DNA of 64,000 nt from Roseovarius confluentis (GTDB lineage: Bacteria > Pseudomonadota > Alphaproteobacteria > Rhodobacterales > Rhodobacteraceae), in NCBI RefSeq assembly GCF_002917925.1, contig NZ_PPFE01000002.1, positions 558,001 to 622,000 of the forward strand. Direction: 5' to 3'. Numbering within the stretch: the first letter of the stretch is position 1; every line of letters begins with the position of its first letter. Below are positions 18,783-26,827 of this stretch, one piece after another. The notes under the pieces were generated by a model that was not told where the DNA came from, made no database searches, and was given only the letters and a program-made list of their open reading frames with translations. The position numbers and the translations under genes are program-made.

Positions 18783-20063
18783 ATGCCGCCAATTGAAGAT
18801 CATCCGCTGCGATTCGAGCTGTCCAACGAACTGCACGCGCGGCCGTTTCCCAATCTGAGCGCGCCGGCGACCGGCGTGTTCCTGGCGATCAAGCGGGTCG
18901 AGGGGGCGGCGGCGCGGGACAGGGGCGATGACCTAGCGCATCTGACGGCGCTGCTGGACCGCTATGGCGCGGCGCATCCCAAGCCGGGTGCCTCGCATTA
19001 TTCGGGCGATATCGGCAAGCACCATCTGAAGTGGGAGCGGCATACCGAGTTCGTCACCTATACCGCGTTCCGCGACGGGGTCAGCGACAGGCCCTTCGAT
19101 CCGGCGGATTTCGAGGTGTTTCCCGCCGATTGGTTGAGCGGGGCGCCGGGGCACCGGATGACCTCGGCCATGGTACGGATCGAGACGCAGAAGGACGAAG
19201 ATACGGTGCGCCAAAACATCCACGACTGGTTCGTGGCCGACAGCGTGGCCGTGGCGCGGGTCTTGGATGACAGTGCGATCATCGCGGGGGATTTCCGGAT
19301 CGACCCGGCGGGGCATCTGCGGTTCATGGTCAATGCCTCGGCCGATATCGGCACGCGGCGGATGGGGCGCGTGGTGCAGCGTTTGTTCGAGATCGAGACC
19401 TACAAGACCATGTCGATGCTGGGCTTTGCCCGGGTGGGCGAGATGCGGCCCGACATGGGCGCGCTGGAAGAGCGGCTGACGCATCTGATCAGCAACATGC
19501 CGGGCGGGTCGGTGGCCGCGGAGGACACGCTGGACGACCTGCTGGAGATCTCGGCCAAGCTGGAGGGGATGGTGGCGCGGTCGTCCTATCGCTTTGGCGC
19601 GACCTCGGCCTATGAGCAGATCGTGAAGCAGCGCATCACCGTGCTGCGCGAGGAGCGGTTCAACGGTCGGCAGACCTTTGGCGAGTTCATGATGCGGCGC
19701 TATGATCCGGCCATGCGCACGGTTCTGTCTACCAAGGAAAGGCTGGACGCGATGTCGGACCGGGCGATGCGGGCGGGCGAACTGCTGCGGACGCGGGTGG
19801 ACGTGGAGCGCAGCGCACAGAACCAGGACCTGCTGGAGAGCATGAACCGCCGGGCAGACATGCAGTTGCGCTTGCAGCGCACGGTCGAGGGGCTGTCGGT
19901 GGTGGCGATCAGTTACTACGCGGTGTCGCTGGCGGGGTACGTGCTCTACCCGCTGACCGAGCCGACGGGGCTGTCGAAGGAGATGCTGACGGCGATCGTG
20001 GCGCTGCCGGTGGTGGCGGCGGTGTGGTGGATGATCAAGCGGGTGCGCGAGAAGTTGGACTAG
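18783..20063 (+). CDS. DUF3422 family membrane-anchored protein
   Basis: The 426-residue protein starts with the family signature LSNELHARPFP and has HTEFVTYT at about 83-90, both hallmarks of DUF3422. The body is predicted cytoplasmic. Near the C-terminus two hydrophobic segments (about 372-395 and 402-418) anchor it in the inner membrane. A helical, charged region at about 320-365 could be a coiled coil. The function of the family is unknown, and the neighbours (transhydrogenase, MFS carrier) give no firm clue. Length and start agree with family members. Confidence 0.85.
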   Translation: MPPIEDHPLRFELSNELHARPFPNLSAPATGVFLAIKRVEGAAARDRGDDLAHLTALLDRYGAAHPKPGASHYSGDIGKHHLKWERHTEFVTYTAFRDGVSDRPFDPADFEVFPADWLSGAPGHRMTSAMVRIETQKDEDTVRQNIHDWFVADSVAVARVLDDSAIIAGDFRIDPAGHLRFMVNASADIGTRRMGRVVQRLFEIETYKTMSMLGFARVGEMRPDMGALEERLTHLISNMPGGSVAAEDTLDDLLEISAKLEGMVARSSYRFGATSAYEQIVKQRITVLREERFNGRQTFGEFMMRRYDPAMRTVLSTKERLDAMSDRAMRAGELLRTRVDVERSAQNQDLLESMNRRADMQLRLQRTVEGLSVVAISYYAVSLAGYVLYPLTEPTGLSKEMLTAIVALPVVAAVWWMIKRVREKLD

Positions 20064-20197
20064 CGCCGTGGGTCTTGCCAACCCGACGCGGTGTCGCGGG
20101 GCGAAGCCAAAGCGGCGTCGGTGGGACGACGGAGGTCGGCGAAGCTGACAGGAGTGGCGAAGGGGCACAGGGGCTGCCGAATCGAAAGGGGCACGTG

Positions 20198-21454
20198 ATG
20201 TTTCAGGCTTTTGCGGGGATCTGGGCGCTGCTGATCGGGATCGTGCTGATCATGCTGGGCAACGGCATGCATTTCACGCTGATCGGTCTGCGCGGGGATA
20301 TCGAGGGGTTTTCCTCGGGCGAGCTGGCGGTCGTGACATCGGGCTATTTCGTGGGGTTCCTGCTGGGGGCACGCTATGCGCCGCGCCTGATCCGCCGGGT
20401 CGGGCATGTGCGGGTGTTCGCGGCACTGGGCAGCTTCATGTCGGCCGGACTGATTGCCTTTCCGCTGCTGGCCGAGCCGTGGGCGTGGACGCTCTTGCGC
20501 GTATTGATCGGGTTCGCCATGTCGGGGATCTATGTCACCGCGGAAAGCTGGCTGAACAACGCGGCCACGAACGAGACGCGCGGCAAGATCCTGTCGGCCT
20601 ACATGATCGCGCAGACGCTGGGCATCATCGGGGCGCAGGGGCTGCTGAACCTGGGCGAGACGGCGGGGGCGTCGCTGTTCATCGGGGCGTCGATCCTGGT
20701 GTCGGTGTCCTTTGCGCCGATCCTTCTATCCGTCACGCCGGTACCGGCGGCGGAGGTGATCCGCGCGATGCCGTTGCGCGAGTTGTTCACGGGTTCGCCA
20801 CTGGGCACGGTGGGGATTTTCCTGCTGGGCAGTCTGTATGCCACGCAATCGGGGATGGGCGCGGTCTATGGCGCGCAGATCGGGATGGGCAAGGGCGAGA
20901 TCGCGCTGTTCATCGCGATGCTGTTCGGCGGCGCGCTGGTGCTGCAATACCCTATCGGCTGGCTGTCGGACCGAATCGACCGGCGCAAGGTGATCTTCGG
21001 CGCGGCGGCACTGGGGGCCGCGTTCTGCCTGCTGGGGTGGGCCATGGGCGGCACGTACTGGCCGTTGATGGCGGCGGCGTTCCTGACCGGGGGCGTGACG
21101 ACGCCGCTGTATTCGCTGCTGCTGGCCTATACGAACGATTTCCTGCCGGTCGAGGACATGGCGGCGGCCTCGGGCGGGCTGGTTCTGACCTTCGGGATCG
21201 GGGCCATCCTTGGCCCGTTGGCGGCGGGCTGGGTGATGGACGTGGCGGGGCCGTCCGCGTTCTGGCTGGTGCTGGCGGCGGCGTTCGCGGCGATTGCGGT
21301 CTATGCCGCATACCGGATGACGAAGCGGGCGGCGACGCCGGTGGAGGAGACCGAGAGTTACCTGGGCGTGCTGCCGGCCTCGTCGGCCTTCGTGGTCGAG
21401 GCGGCGGGCGCGTGGTCGGCCGAGCAGGGTGAGGACGACGACAAGGACAATTGA
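20198..21454 (+). CDS. MFS transporter (YcaD-like)
   Basis: The 418-residue protein has about twelve hydrophobic segments and MFS loop motifs, including LRGDIEGFS in the first half and GWLSDRIDRRKVI between helices 8 and 9. This pattern fits the YcaD-like subgroup of the major facilitator superfamily, whose substrates are mostly unknown. The ATG at 20198 follows AAAGGGG. The frame is open further upstream, but that stretch is not protein-like. The last 40 residues are acidic and cytoplasmic. It is co-directional with the DUF3422 gene but 134 nt away. Confidence 0.85.
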   Translation: MFQAFAGIWALLIGIVLIMLGNGMHFTLIGLRGDIEGFSSGELAVVTSGYFVGFLLGARYAPRLIRRVGHVRVFAALGSFMSAGLIAFPLLAEPWAWTLLRVLIGFAMSGIYVTAESWLNNAATNETRGKILSAYMIAQTLGIIGAQGLLNLGETAGASLFIGASILVSVSFAPILLSVTPVPAAEVIRAMPLRELFTGSPLGTVGIFLLGSLYATQSGMGAVYGAQIGMGKGEIALFIAMLFGGALVLQYPIGWLSDRIDRRKVIFGAAALGAAFCLLGWAMGGTYWPLMAAAFLTGGVTTPLYSLLLAYTNDFLPVEDMAAASGGLVLTFGIGAILGPLAAGWVMDVAGPSAFWLVLAAAFAAIAVYAAYRMTKRAATPVEETESYLGVLPASSAFVVEAAGAWSAEQGEDDDKDN

Positions 21455-21467
21455 GGTGCGCGCCGAG

Positions 21468-21490
21468 GTGGGGTGAAACCCCACCCTACG
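21468..21490. repeat. Dispersed palindrome, family B
   Basis: GTGGGGT, loop GAA, ACCCCAC, then CCTACG. It is identical in its 17-bp core to the copy at 57960-57976. It lies 12 nt before a family A copy, between the convergent MFS and nusB genes. Confidence 0.8.
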
Positions 21491-21502
21491 TCGGCATTTG
21501 AG

Positions 21503-21523
21503 GTCCCGGATCAAGTCCGGGAC
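21503..21523. repeat. Dispersed palindrome, family A
   Basis: GTCCCGGA, spacer TCAAG, TCCGGGAC. It follows a family B copy, and the pair could end transcription from both sides, although no T-run is present. Confidence 0.8.
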
Positions 21524-21548
21524 GGCGCAGGGAGTGGCCTCGGCCCGG

Positions 21549-22022
21549 TCAGAACGCTTCGGGTTTGGCCTCGCGCGCCATGTGGTCGAGCACCGCGTTG
21601 ACGAAGCTGCCTTCCTTGCCCTCGGGATAGAAGCTGCGGGCGACATCGACGAATTCGTTGATGACGACCTTGACCGGCGCTTCGCCTTCGAGGAATTCCG
21701 CCCCCGCGGCGCGGAACACCGCCCGCAGGGTGGGGTCGATGCGCGCGATGGGCCACTTGGCCACCAATGCGCGGTCGGTCATCTGGTCGATCTTGGATTG
21801 CCAGTTCACGGCTTGCTCGACCAGCTTGCGGAAGAGGTCGATATCGCCGTCGGCCATTTCGATGCCTTCCTCGAATTCCTGTCCAAAGCGGAAATCGAGG
21901 AATTCGCGGATGATCGTCTCGTAGGACTGGCTGGAATGCTCCATCTGAAAGAGCGCCTGCACGGCGTAGAGCCGCGCGGCGGAGCGCATCTTGCGTTTCT
22001 GGTTGCCGGATAGTTCGGTCAT
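21549..22022 (-). CDS. nusB: Transcription antitermination protein NusB
   Basis: NusB (157 residues) binds boxA RNA together with NusE (S10) during antitermination of rRNA operons. The sequence shows the expected all-helical core: ARLYAVQALFQME near the N-terminus, then VKVVINEFVDVARSFY, where KVVINE-type sequences are diagnostic, and the closing FVNAVLDHMA. Its ATG overlaps the ribH stop by 4 nt (ATGA), so translation is coupled. The ribB-ribH-nusB order is common in alphaproteobacteria. Confidence 0.95.
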   Translation of the reverse strand: MTELSGNQKRKMRSAARLYAVQALFQMEHSSQSYETIIREFLDFRFGQEFEEGIEMADGDIDLFRKLVEQAVNWQSKIDQMTDRALVAKWPIARIDPTLRAVFRAAGAEFLEGEAPVKVVINEFVDVARSFYPEGKEGSFVNAVLDHMAREAKPEAF

Positions 22023-22561
22023 GCGGTGGGGTTGTCCTTGAGCTCGCCTGCGAGCTTGTATTCCTCGGCGTCGGGCATGAAGCCGACGCCCTTGCGGGTG
22101 CCCCACTTGCGGGTGAGGGCGATAAGGTGCAGGGCGGCGGCGGCGGCGCCTGCGCCCTTGTTCATCTGCTCGGGATCGGCGCGTTCCACGGCCTGATCGC
22201 GGTTTTCGACCGTAAGGATGCCGTTGCCGATGCAAAGACCCTGCAGGCCAAGCAGGGTGATGCCGCGGCTGGAATCGTTGCAGACCGTCTCGTAGTGGGT
22301 GGTGGCGCCGCGGATGACGCAGCCAAGCGCCACGTAGCCGTCGAAGTTCGACAGGCGCTCGGCGATGCCGATGGAGGTGGGGATTTCCAGGGCGCCGGGG
22401 ACCTCGATGAGGTCGAAAGTTGCGCCCGAGGCTTCGATCTCGGCGCGGGCGCCTTCGATCATCATGTCGGCGATGTCACGGTAGAAGGGGGCCACGACGA
22501 TCAGCAGTTTTACCGGCTTGTCGAACGTGGCGCGGGGCAGGGTGTATTCGGTTCCGGCCAT
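22019..22561 (-). CDS. ribH: 6,7-dimethyl-8-ribityllumazine synthase
   Basis: RibH (180 residues) condenses 3,4-dihydroxy-2-butanone 4-phosphate with 5-amino-6-ribitylaminouracil, the penultimate step of riboflavin synthesis. Conserved parts include the substrate loop VPGALEIP, then ALGCVIRGATTHYE with the catalytic-site His, and GILTVENRDQA. The start codon has no rival. It sits 4 nt after ribB, whose product is one of its two substrates, and overlaps nusB by 4 nt. Confidence 0.96.
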   Translation of the reverse strand: MAGTEYTLPRATFDKPVKLLIVVAPFYRDIADMMIEGARAEIEASGATFDLIEVPGALEIPTSIGIAERLSNFDGYVALGCVIRGATTHYETVCNDSSRGITLLGLQGLCIGNGILTVENRDQAVERADPEQMNKGAGAAAAALHLIALTRKWGTRKGVGFMPDAEEYKLAGELKDNPTA

Positions 22562-22565
22562 GGCG

Positions 22566-23717
22566 TTATCCTTCGCTGAGGGGGTGCGTGCCGACGATGC
22601 TGATGCCGTAGGCGTCGAGCCCGAGGTAGCGCGTCTTCGGGCTGTCGGTCACGAGGATCAGTTCGTGCAGGCCCATGGTGGACATGATCTGAGCACCGAG
22701 ACCGGTCTGCTTGATGGTGCGCGGCGTGTCGTCCTCTTCCATTTCCGAGGCGAGGCTGGGCCGGGGCTGGCGGAAGAGGAAGACGGCACCGCGGCCTTCG
22801 CGGGCAATGATGTTCATGGCGCGGGGCAGTTTGCCGGTGGGACCTTCGGATTTGGCGTCAAGGCCGATGCCCAGCACGTCCTCGAGCGCGTTGAGCGCGT
22901 GGGTGCGGGCCAGCACGGGCTTGCCGTCCGTAATGTCGCCCTTGGACAGAACAACATGCTCGGTATCGGTGATCTGGTCGGCAAAGATGCGCATGTCCCA
23001 TTCGCCGCCATGGGACGAGTTGACGGTCTCGCGCCGGACCTCGCGCACGAGGTTGTCGTGCTTGTGGCGATAGGCGATGAGGTCGGAAATGGTGCCGATC
23101 TTCATGCCGTGCGTCTTGGCGAACTCCACGAGGTCGGGCAGGCGGGCCATGGTGCCGTCGTCCTTCATGATCTCGCAGATCACGCCGGAGGGGTTGAGGC
23201 CGGCGAGCCGGGAAATGTCGACGGCGGCCTCGGTATGGCCGGCGCGCACGAGCACGCCGCCGTTGCGGGCGCGCAGGGGAAAGACATGGCCCGGCGTGGC
23301 GATATGGGCCTGGGTGTTCTGCTCGTTGATCGCGGTCGAGATGGTCAGCGCGCGGTCGGCCGCCGAGATGCCGGTGCTGACGCCCTCGCGCGCCTCGATG
23401 CTGACGGTGAAGGCGGTTTCGTGCCGCGACGAGTTGTTCACGGCCATCATCGGCAGGCCAAGGCGGTCGATGCGCTCGGAGGTCATGGGCAGGCAGATGA
23501 GACCCTTGCCGTGGGTGGCCATGAAGTTGATGACTTCGGGCGTGGCGAATTCGGCGGGGATCACCAGGTCGCCTTCGTTCTCGCGGTCCTCGTGGTCGAC
23601 GAGGATGAACATGCGGCCCGCGCGCGCCTCGGCGATAATCTCTTTGGTGGGGGAGATCGCGGAGCGCAGTTCGGCCTCGACGGGCCCGGGTTTTTCGAAG
23701 GCTTGGGTTTCGGACAT
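22566..23717 (-). CDS. ribB: 3,4-dihydroxy-2-butanone 4-phosphate synthase with degenerate GTP cyclohydrolase II domain
   Basis: Residues 1-210 are a complete DHBP synthase, which makes the four-carbon precursor of riboflavin from ribulose 5-phosphate: DHEDRENEGDL, ISAADRALTI and RAGHTEAAVDI are all present. Residues 215-383 look like GTP cyclohydrolase II, but the zinc-binding Cys segment (normally CxTGD...RCDC) is replaced by a Cys-free stretch around LARTHALNALEDVLGIG. That domain is therefore probably not catalytic, and GTP cyclohydrolase II should be encoded elsewhere. I see no FMN riboswitch upstream. Confidence 0.92.
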   Translation of the reverse strand: MSETQAFEKPGPVEAELRSAISPTKEIIAEARAGRMFILVDHEDRENEGDLVIPAEFATPEVINFMATHGKGLICLPMTSERIDRLGLPMMAVNNSSRHETAFTVSIEAREGVSTGISAADRALTISTAINEQNTQAHIATPGHVFPLRARNGGVLVRAGHTEAAVDISRLAGLNPSGVICEIMKDDGTMARLPDLVEFAKTHGMKIGTISDLIAYRHKHDNLVREVRRETVNSSHGGEWDMRIFADQITDTEHVVLSKGDITDGKPVLARTHALNALEDVLGIGLDAKSEGPTGKLPRAMNIIAREGRGAVFLFRQPRPSLASEMEEDDTPRTIKQTGLGAQIMSTMGLHELILVTDSPKTRYLGLDAYGISIVGTHPLSEG

Positions 23718-23936
23718 CTGGCGCCTCTGGGGTTACAGGCCCGCCAGATAGCGCAGGGGTGTGCGGAAGGCCAGAGGGGATGTCGGGTTATGGTGTCTGG
23801 CTGACGCGTTCGGGCGCATGTGACGGACGAGATGTCGCGGCGGAATGGCAACGATCAACCGGTGATGCCGGGGCTTTCCCTTGAGGATGGGGGCCAATGT
23901 GCTACTATTAAAGGTGAAGCGCAAAGGAGTCGTCCA

Positions 23937-24272
23937 ATGCCCAAGCTCATCCGCATGTATATCGTGAACGTCGCCATCGGCTTCGGCCTCGCGGCGGTGT
24001 TCGTGGGGATGTTGCTGTGGTTCGATATCGCGAACCTGTGGCATCTGGTCAGCCATTCCGACAAGGGTTGGCTTGCGGTTCTGCTGCTGTGGGTGTCGAA
24101 CGGGATTGTCTTTGCGGGCGTACAGTTCGGCATCGCGGTGATGCGGATGAAGGATGACGACGATGATGACGGCCCCGGTGGCGGGTTGCGCCAGCATGTC
24201 ATGCGGCAGGATCATGCGACCATCCCTGTGCGCGCGGGCCAAGGCGAGCGTCCGTTCTGGAGCAAGCGGTAG
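23937..24272 (+). CDS. Small inner-membrane protein, 111 aa, two TM segments
   Basis: I do not recognise this protein. Two hydrophobic helices (about 9-28 and 40-63) are joined by a short loop. An Asp run follows (MKDDDDDD, about 69-76), then a soluble tail of 35 residues with HVMRQDHATIPVR. The ATG at 23937 follows AAAGGAG. The frame is open for 39 more codons upstream, but that part has no ribosome binding site. It converges on the probable 6S RNA gene. From memory, the 6S gene of Rhodobacter sphaeroides lies beside a salt-stress membrane protein gene; whether this is its counterpart I cannot say. Confidence 0.7.
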   Translation: MPKLIRMYIVNVAIGFGLAAVFVGMLLWFDIANLWHLVSHSDKGWLAVLLLWVSNGIVFAGVQFGIAVMRMKDDDDDDGPGGGLRQHVMRQDHATIPVRAGQGERPFWSKR

Positions 24273-24345
24273 AAAGCGTATCCGGTTTGAAAGGCTGAGA
24301 GGCGCACGGCGGGTTGCGTTGGGTGCCGCATAGACGTTGCGGCGC

Positions 24346-24367
24346 GTGGGTTTTCGCCCACCCTACG
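24346..24367. repeat. Dispersed palindrome, family B
   Basis: GTGGG, loop TTTTCG, CCCAC, then CCTACG. It lies just beyond the predicted 3' end of the 6S-like RNA and could help stop transcription from the minus strand. Confidence 0.65.
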
Positions 24368-24382
24368 TGGCGGCAAAAGGTG

Positions 24383-24543
24383 TGACGGGCCCGCACGCAA
24401 CCGTTTGGTTATCTCATTCCCGAGGACCTGTATATACAGGTGGGCGCCGGGTAACCGGACCAGGGCCCGGACAGAGCCAGCTCCCTCGGAATTGCTTAAG
24501 GCCACCGGAATGCAACCGTTCACGAGAAGGGCAGCACCCGTCA
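24383..24543 (-). ncRNA. ssrS: Probable 6S RNA
   Basis: On the minus strand this 161-nt segment folds like 6S RNA. Its ends pair perfectly (TGACGGG at 24543-24537 with CCCGTCA at 24389-24383). Inner helices include ATTCC-GAGG pairing with CCTC-GGGAAT, and a hairpin ACCTGTATATACAGGT sits at the place of the small hairpin in the 3' half of the bubble. The stretches GGCCTTAAG and GGCTCTGTCCGGG recall conserved 6S segments. 6S RNA binds the housekeeping RNA polymerase in stationary phase. A promoter-like pair lies at the right distance upstream. The call rests on fold, size and remembered motifs. Confidence 0.68.
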
Positions 24544-24550
24544 CCAGACT

Positions 24551-24579
24551 GAGGTAAGGCGTCGGGGGCGGTGCGGCAA
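24551..24579 (-). promoter_or_regulatory. ssrS: Candidate promoter of the 6S-like RNA
   Basis: Read on the minus strand, TTGCCG (24579-24574) and TACCTC (24556-24551) are 17 nt apart. Transcription would start about 7 nt further, at the first base of the predicted closing stem. The -10 element is weak. Confidence 0.4.
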
Positions 24580-24583
24580 GGGG

Positions 24584-25378
24584 CTATTCCGAAGCATCCG
24601 AAATAAATCCGTAGTCGCGCAGCTGCTTGGGCAGGAGCACGTAGATCTCGTCGGGCGGGGTGGCGAGCGCGTGGGTCATGACCATCGGATCAATTCCCAT
24701 CTCGTCGAGATAGAGCATGACCTCGCCCTGGCCGGCCTGGATATCCTCGACGGCGAAGGAGGCGGGCAGGATTGTGCTTTCGCCGAAATAGTGCTGGTGG
24801 ACGCCGACCTGCGCCGCGTCGTCGATATCGCGGGTGGCCCCACCGACCAGCATGTAGGGGCAGGCGGAGAAGCAGTATTCGCCGGAGAGCATTTGTGTCG
24901 TGAGGCCGGTTTCGCGGAAATGGCGCCCGAGGGCCAGCGCCTCGGTCACGGTGCCGCCGGGGGATTGCAGGATCAGGGCTTCGGGCGTGGGTGTGCTTTC
25001 CTCCAGCCGCTTCATGATGCGGTCCGCGTCGCCGGGCGCGATGCCGCCTTCGAGGCGGTAGGTGGTGCCGTCTTCCTGTGTGAGCACAAGCCGTTCGGGC
25101 AACTCGCCCGGGTCGCGCGCGGGGCGCGTGGCGGGGCGGTCACGGTCGGGGCGGAAGAGGCGGCGCTGGTCACCGGGGCGCACGGGTTCGGTCAGCCGGG
25201 GGGCGTCGGGAGCCATGCCCGGCAGCCGGAAACCCGACGCGCTGACATCGCCCAGCACCAGCATGGCGCCGATGCCGATCTGAAAGATCAGCGCGCCGGT
25301 GAGGATGCGGGCCACGGGCGGGCCGTGTTTGGATTTGGGCTTTTCGGTCGGGCCGTTCCCGGTGTCGTCGTCGCTCAT
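24584..25378 (-). CDS. Membrane-anchored ClpP/crotonase-like periplasmic protein (COG3904-like)
   Basis: The 264-residue protein has one N-terminal membrane helix (about 23-45) after a polar start, then a Pro/Arg-rich linker. A ClpP/crotonase-type domain begins near residue 95: LQSPGGTVTEALALG resembles the oxyanion loop of ClpP-fold proteases, and SGEYCFSACPYMLVGG has Ser at the usual nucleophile position (CFSAC). The fold suggests a periplasmic serine peptidase or an inactive relative. Its ATG overlaps the stop of the upstream membrane protein by 4 nt (ATGA), so both are made together and may form one complex. Confidence 0.7.
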   Translation of the reverse strand: MSDDDTGNGPTEKPKSKHGPPVARILTGALIFQIGIGAMLVLGDVSASGFRLPGMAPDAPRLTEPVRPGDQRRLFRPDRDRPATRPARDPGELPERLVLTQEDGTTYRLEGGIAPGDADRIMKRLEESTPTPEALILQSPGGTVTEALALGRHFRETGLTTQMLSGEYCFSACPYMLVGGATRDIDDAAQVGVHQHYFGESTILPASFAVEDIQAGQGEVMLYLDEMGIDPMVMTHALATPPDEIYVLLPKQLRDYGFISDASE

Positions 25379-26670
25379 GGCGTGGTTCCGGTGATGCGCT
25401 TGACCTTGTTGCGGTCCTCGCGCGTGTCATCCTCGCCGGGTTTGCGCGGGGCGGGCGTGTCCTCGATTTCATGCGCCACGGCGATGGCAGCGCGCAGTTC
25501 GGCCACGGTCATGGAGTCCTCGATATCGGTGCCGTCGCGCATCGAACGGATCATGCCGTGGGTGATCGACAGGATCAGCACCAGGACGGCGGGCAGAAGG
25601 TCGATGGCGATGGCCCCGGCCCAGGAAGGCACGAAGTTGCGGGCATAGAGGATGACCGCGTCGGCCGACGATATGGGCGTGTATGTGACCTCTGCCGCGG
25701 GTTCGAGTGCGGCCACCTCCTGGGCGGCGTTTTCCAGGGTGGCGGCGCGCTGGCCGAGGACTTCGAGAACGGAGGTGATGGTGGCAGCCTGGTCGCCGCG
25801 CCCGGCCTCGGTGCGGCTGTCGAGCTCTGGCAGAACGACGGAGGCCGAGAGATCCTGTGCGGCGCGCTCCACCAGTGGCGCGACGGTAAGCTGGCGCATC
25901 TGGGTGATGAGGCCCTGCAGGCGCACGGCGGCCTCGGAAAACTCGACCGAGCGGGCCTCGACGGGCCCGGGCTCGACCGTCAGAGCGCGCATGCGGCTGA
26001 GAATGGTATTGCCCTCGGCGAAGGCGGTATCGACGAGCGGTGTCTGTTCGGCGATCTGTTCCTCGAGCGCGGCCAGTTCGGCGGATTTCTGGCGCAGCAC
26101 GCGAAAGACGGCGCCACGGCCGGCGAGACCCGAGAGGTTGCCGGTGGCTTCCTGTTCGCTGAGATCCTCGAAGGATTGGCGGACGCGGGCGACGTCGCGG
26201 CCCAGGGCCTGTCCGGTGAGGGCAATCTCGTGGGCGCGTTCCAGGCTTTGCTGGTAGTCCTGCACGGTCTCTGCCAGGTGCTGTTCGACGGCAGCCGAGC
26301 CCGCCAGCGCGGCGGCGTTGAGCCAGCTGGACATGGCGATGATGGCGACCGAACCGAGGCCCATTGCGCCCAAGAGCCCAACGCGGGCGCGGGCGGAGGT
26401 GACAGCAGGGAAGAGGCGCAGAAGGTAGGACCAGAAGACGAAGATGCCGACCGAAACGGCGACGGAATAGGCCAGCGCCGCGAAGGTGGACATGGCGCCG
26501 GTGTCGTCCAGCAGGGAGGAGACGCCGAGATAGGTGTAGATGCCCGAAGCCACGGCCAAAACGCCGAGGGCGGTGCCCGAGAAGGTCTCCAGCCAGTCGA
26601 TATGACCTTCGAGATCGCGGGCATAGCGGGCGCCGCGGGTGCGGGAGGAGTCTGTTTTCGGATCGGGCAT
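25375..26670 (-). CDS. Membrane protein of unknown function with long periplasmic helical domain
   Basis: I do not recognise this 431-residue protein. Three or four hydrophobic segments lie at about 34-55, 62-88 and 97-125. They are followed by roughly 230 residues rich in Ala, Glu and Gln with heptad-like spacing (for example EDLSEQEAT and SAELAALEEQIAEQ), which suggests a coiled coil. A final hydrophobic helix (about 346-372) precedes a short acidic tail. The layout suggests a polytopic protein with a large coiled-coil domain between membrane parts. It is translationally coupled to the ClpP-like gene downstream. Confidence 0.65.
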   Translation of the reverse strand: MPDPKTDSSRTRGARYARDLEGHIDWLETFSGTALGVLAVASGIYTYLGVSSLLDDTGAMSTFAALAYSVAVSVGIFVFWSYLLRLFPAVTSARARVGLLGAMGLGSVAIIAMSSWLNAAALAGSAAVEQHLAETVQDYQQSLERAHEIALTGQALGRDVARVRQSFEDLSEQEATGNLSGLAGRGAVFRVLRQKSAELAALEEQIAEQTPLVDTAFAEGNTILSRMRALTVEPGPVEARSVEFSEAAVRLQGLITQMRQLTVAPLVERAAQDLSASVVLPELDSRTEAGRGDQAATITSVLEVLGQRAATLENAAQEVAALEPAAEVTYTPISSADAVILYARNFVPSWAGAIAIDLLPAVLVLILSITHGMIRSMRDGTDIEDSMTVAELRAAIAVAHEIEDTPAPRKPGEDDTREDRNKVKRITGTTP

Positions 26671-26799
26671 GGCGCACCTTTTTGCAGCGAAAGAGGGGCG
26701 CGAACGTGCCAGACCCCGGGGACATCACTATGAAATGGTTAATCAATCACACAAGACAAGCCTGCGTGATAAGCAATTCCCGTGCAGGGGGTTGTCAAT

Positions 26800-26814
26800 G
26801 TTCACGTATTGTTC
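26800..26814 (+). promoter_or_regulatory. LexA box (GTTC-N7-GTTC)
   Basis: GTTC ACGTATT GTTC matches exactly the alphaproteobacterial SOS box. It ends 13 nt before the mmcB ATG, so bound LexA would cover the promoter or transcript start. Confidence 0.85.
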
Positions 26815-26827
26815 ATAAATTGGCGTC

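Noticed and set aside
23718-23936. FMN riboswitch upstream of ribB
   Set aside because: The minus-strand sequence upstream of ribB lacks the conserved RFN segments and stems. Control, if any, must be of another kind.
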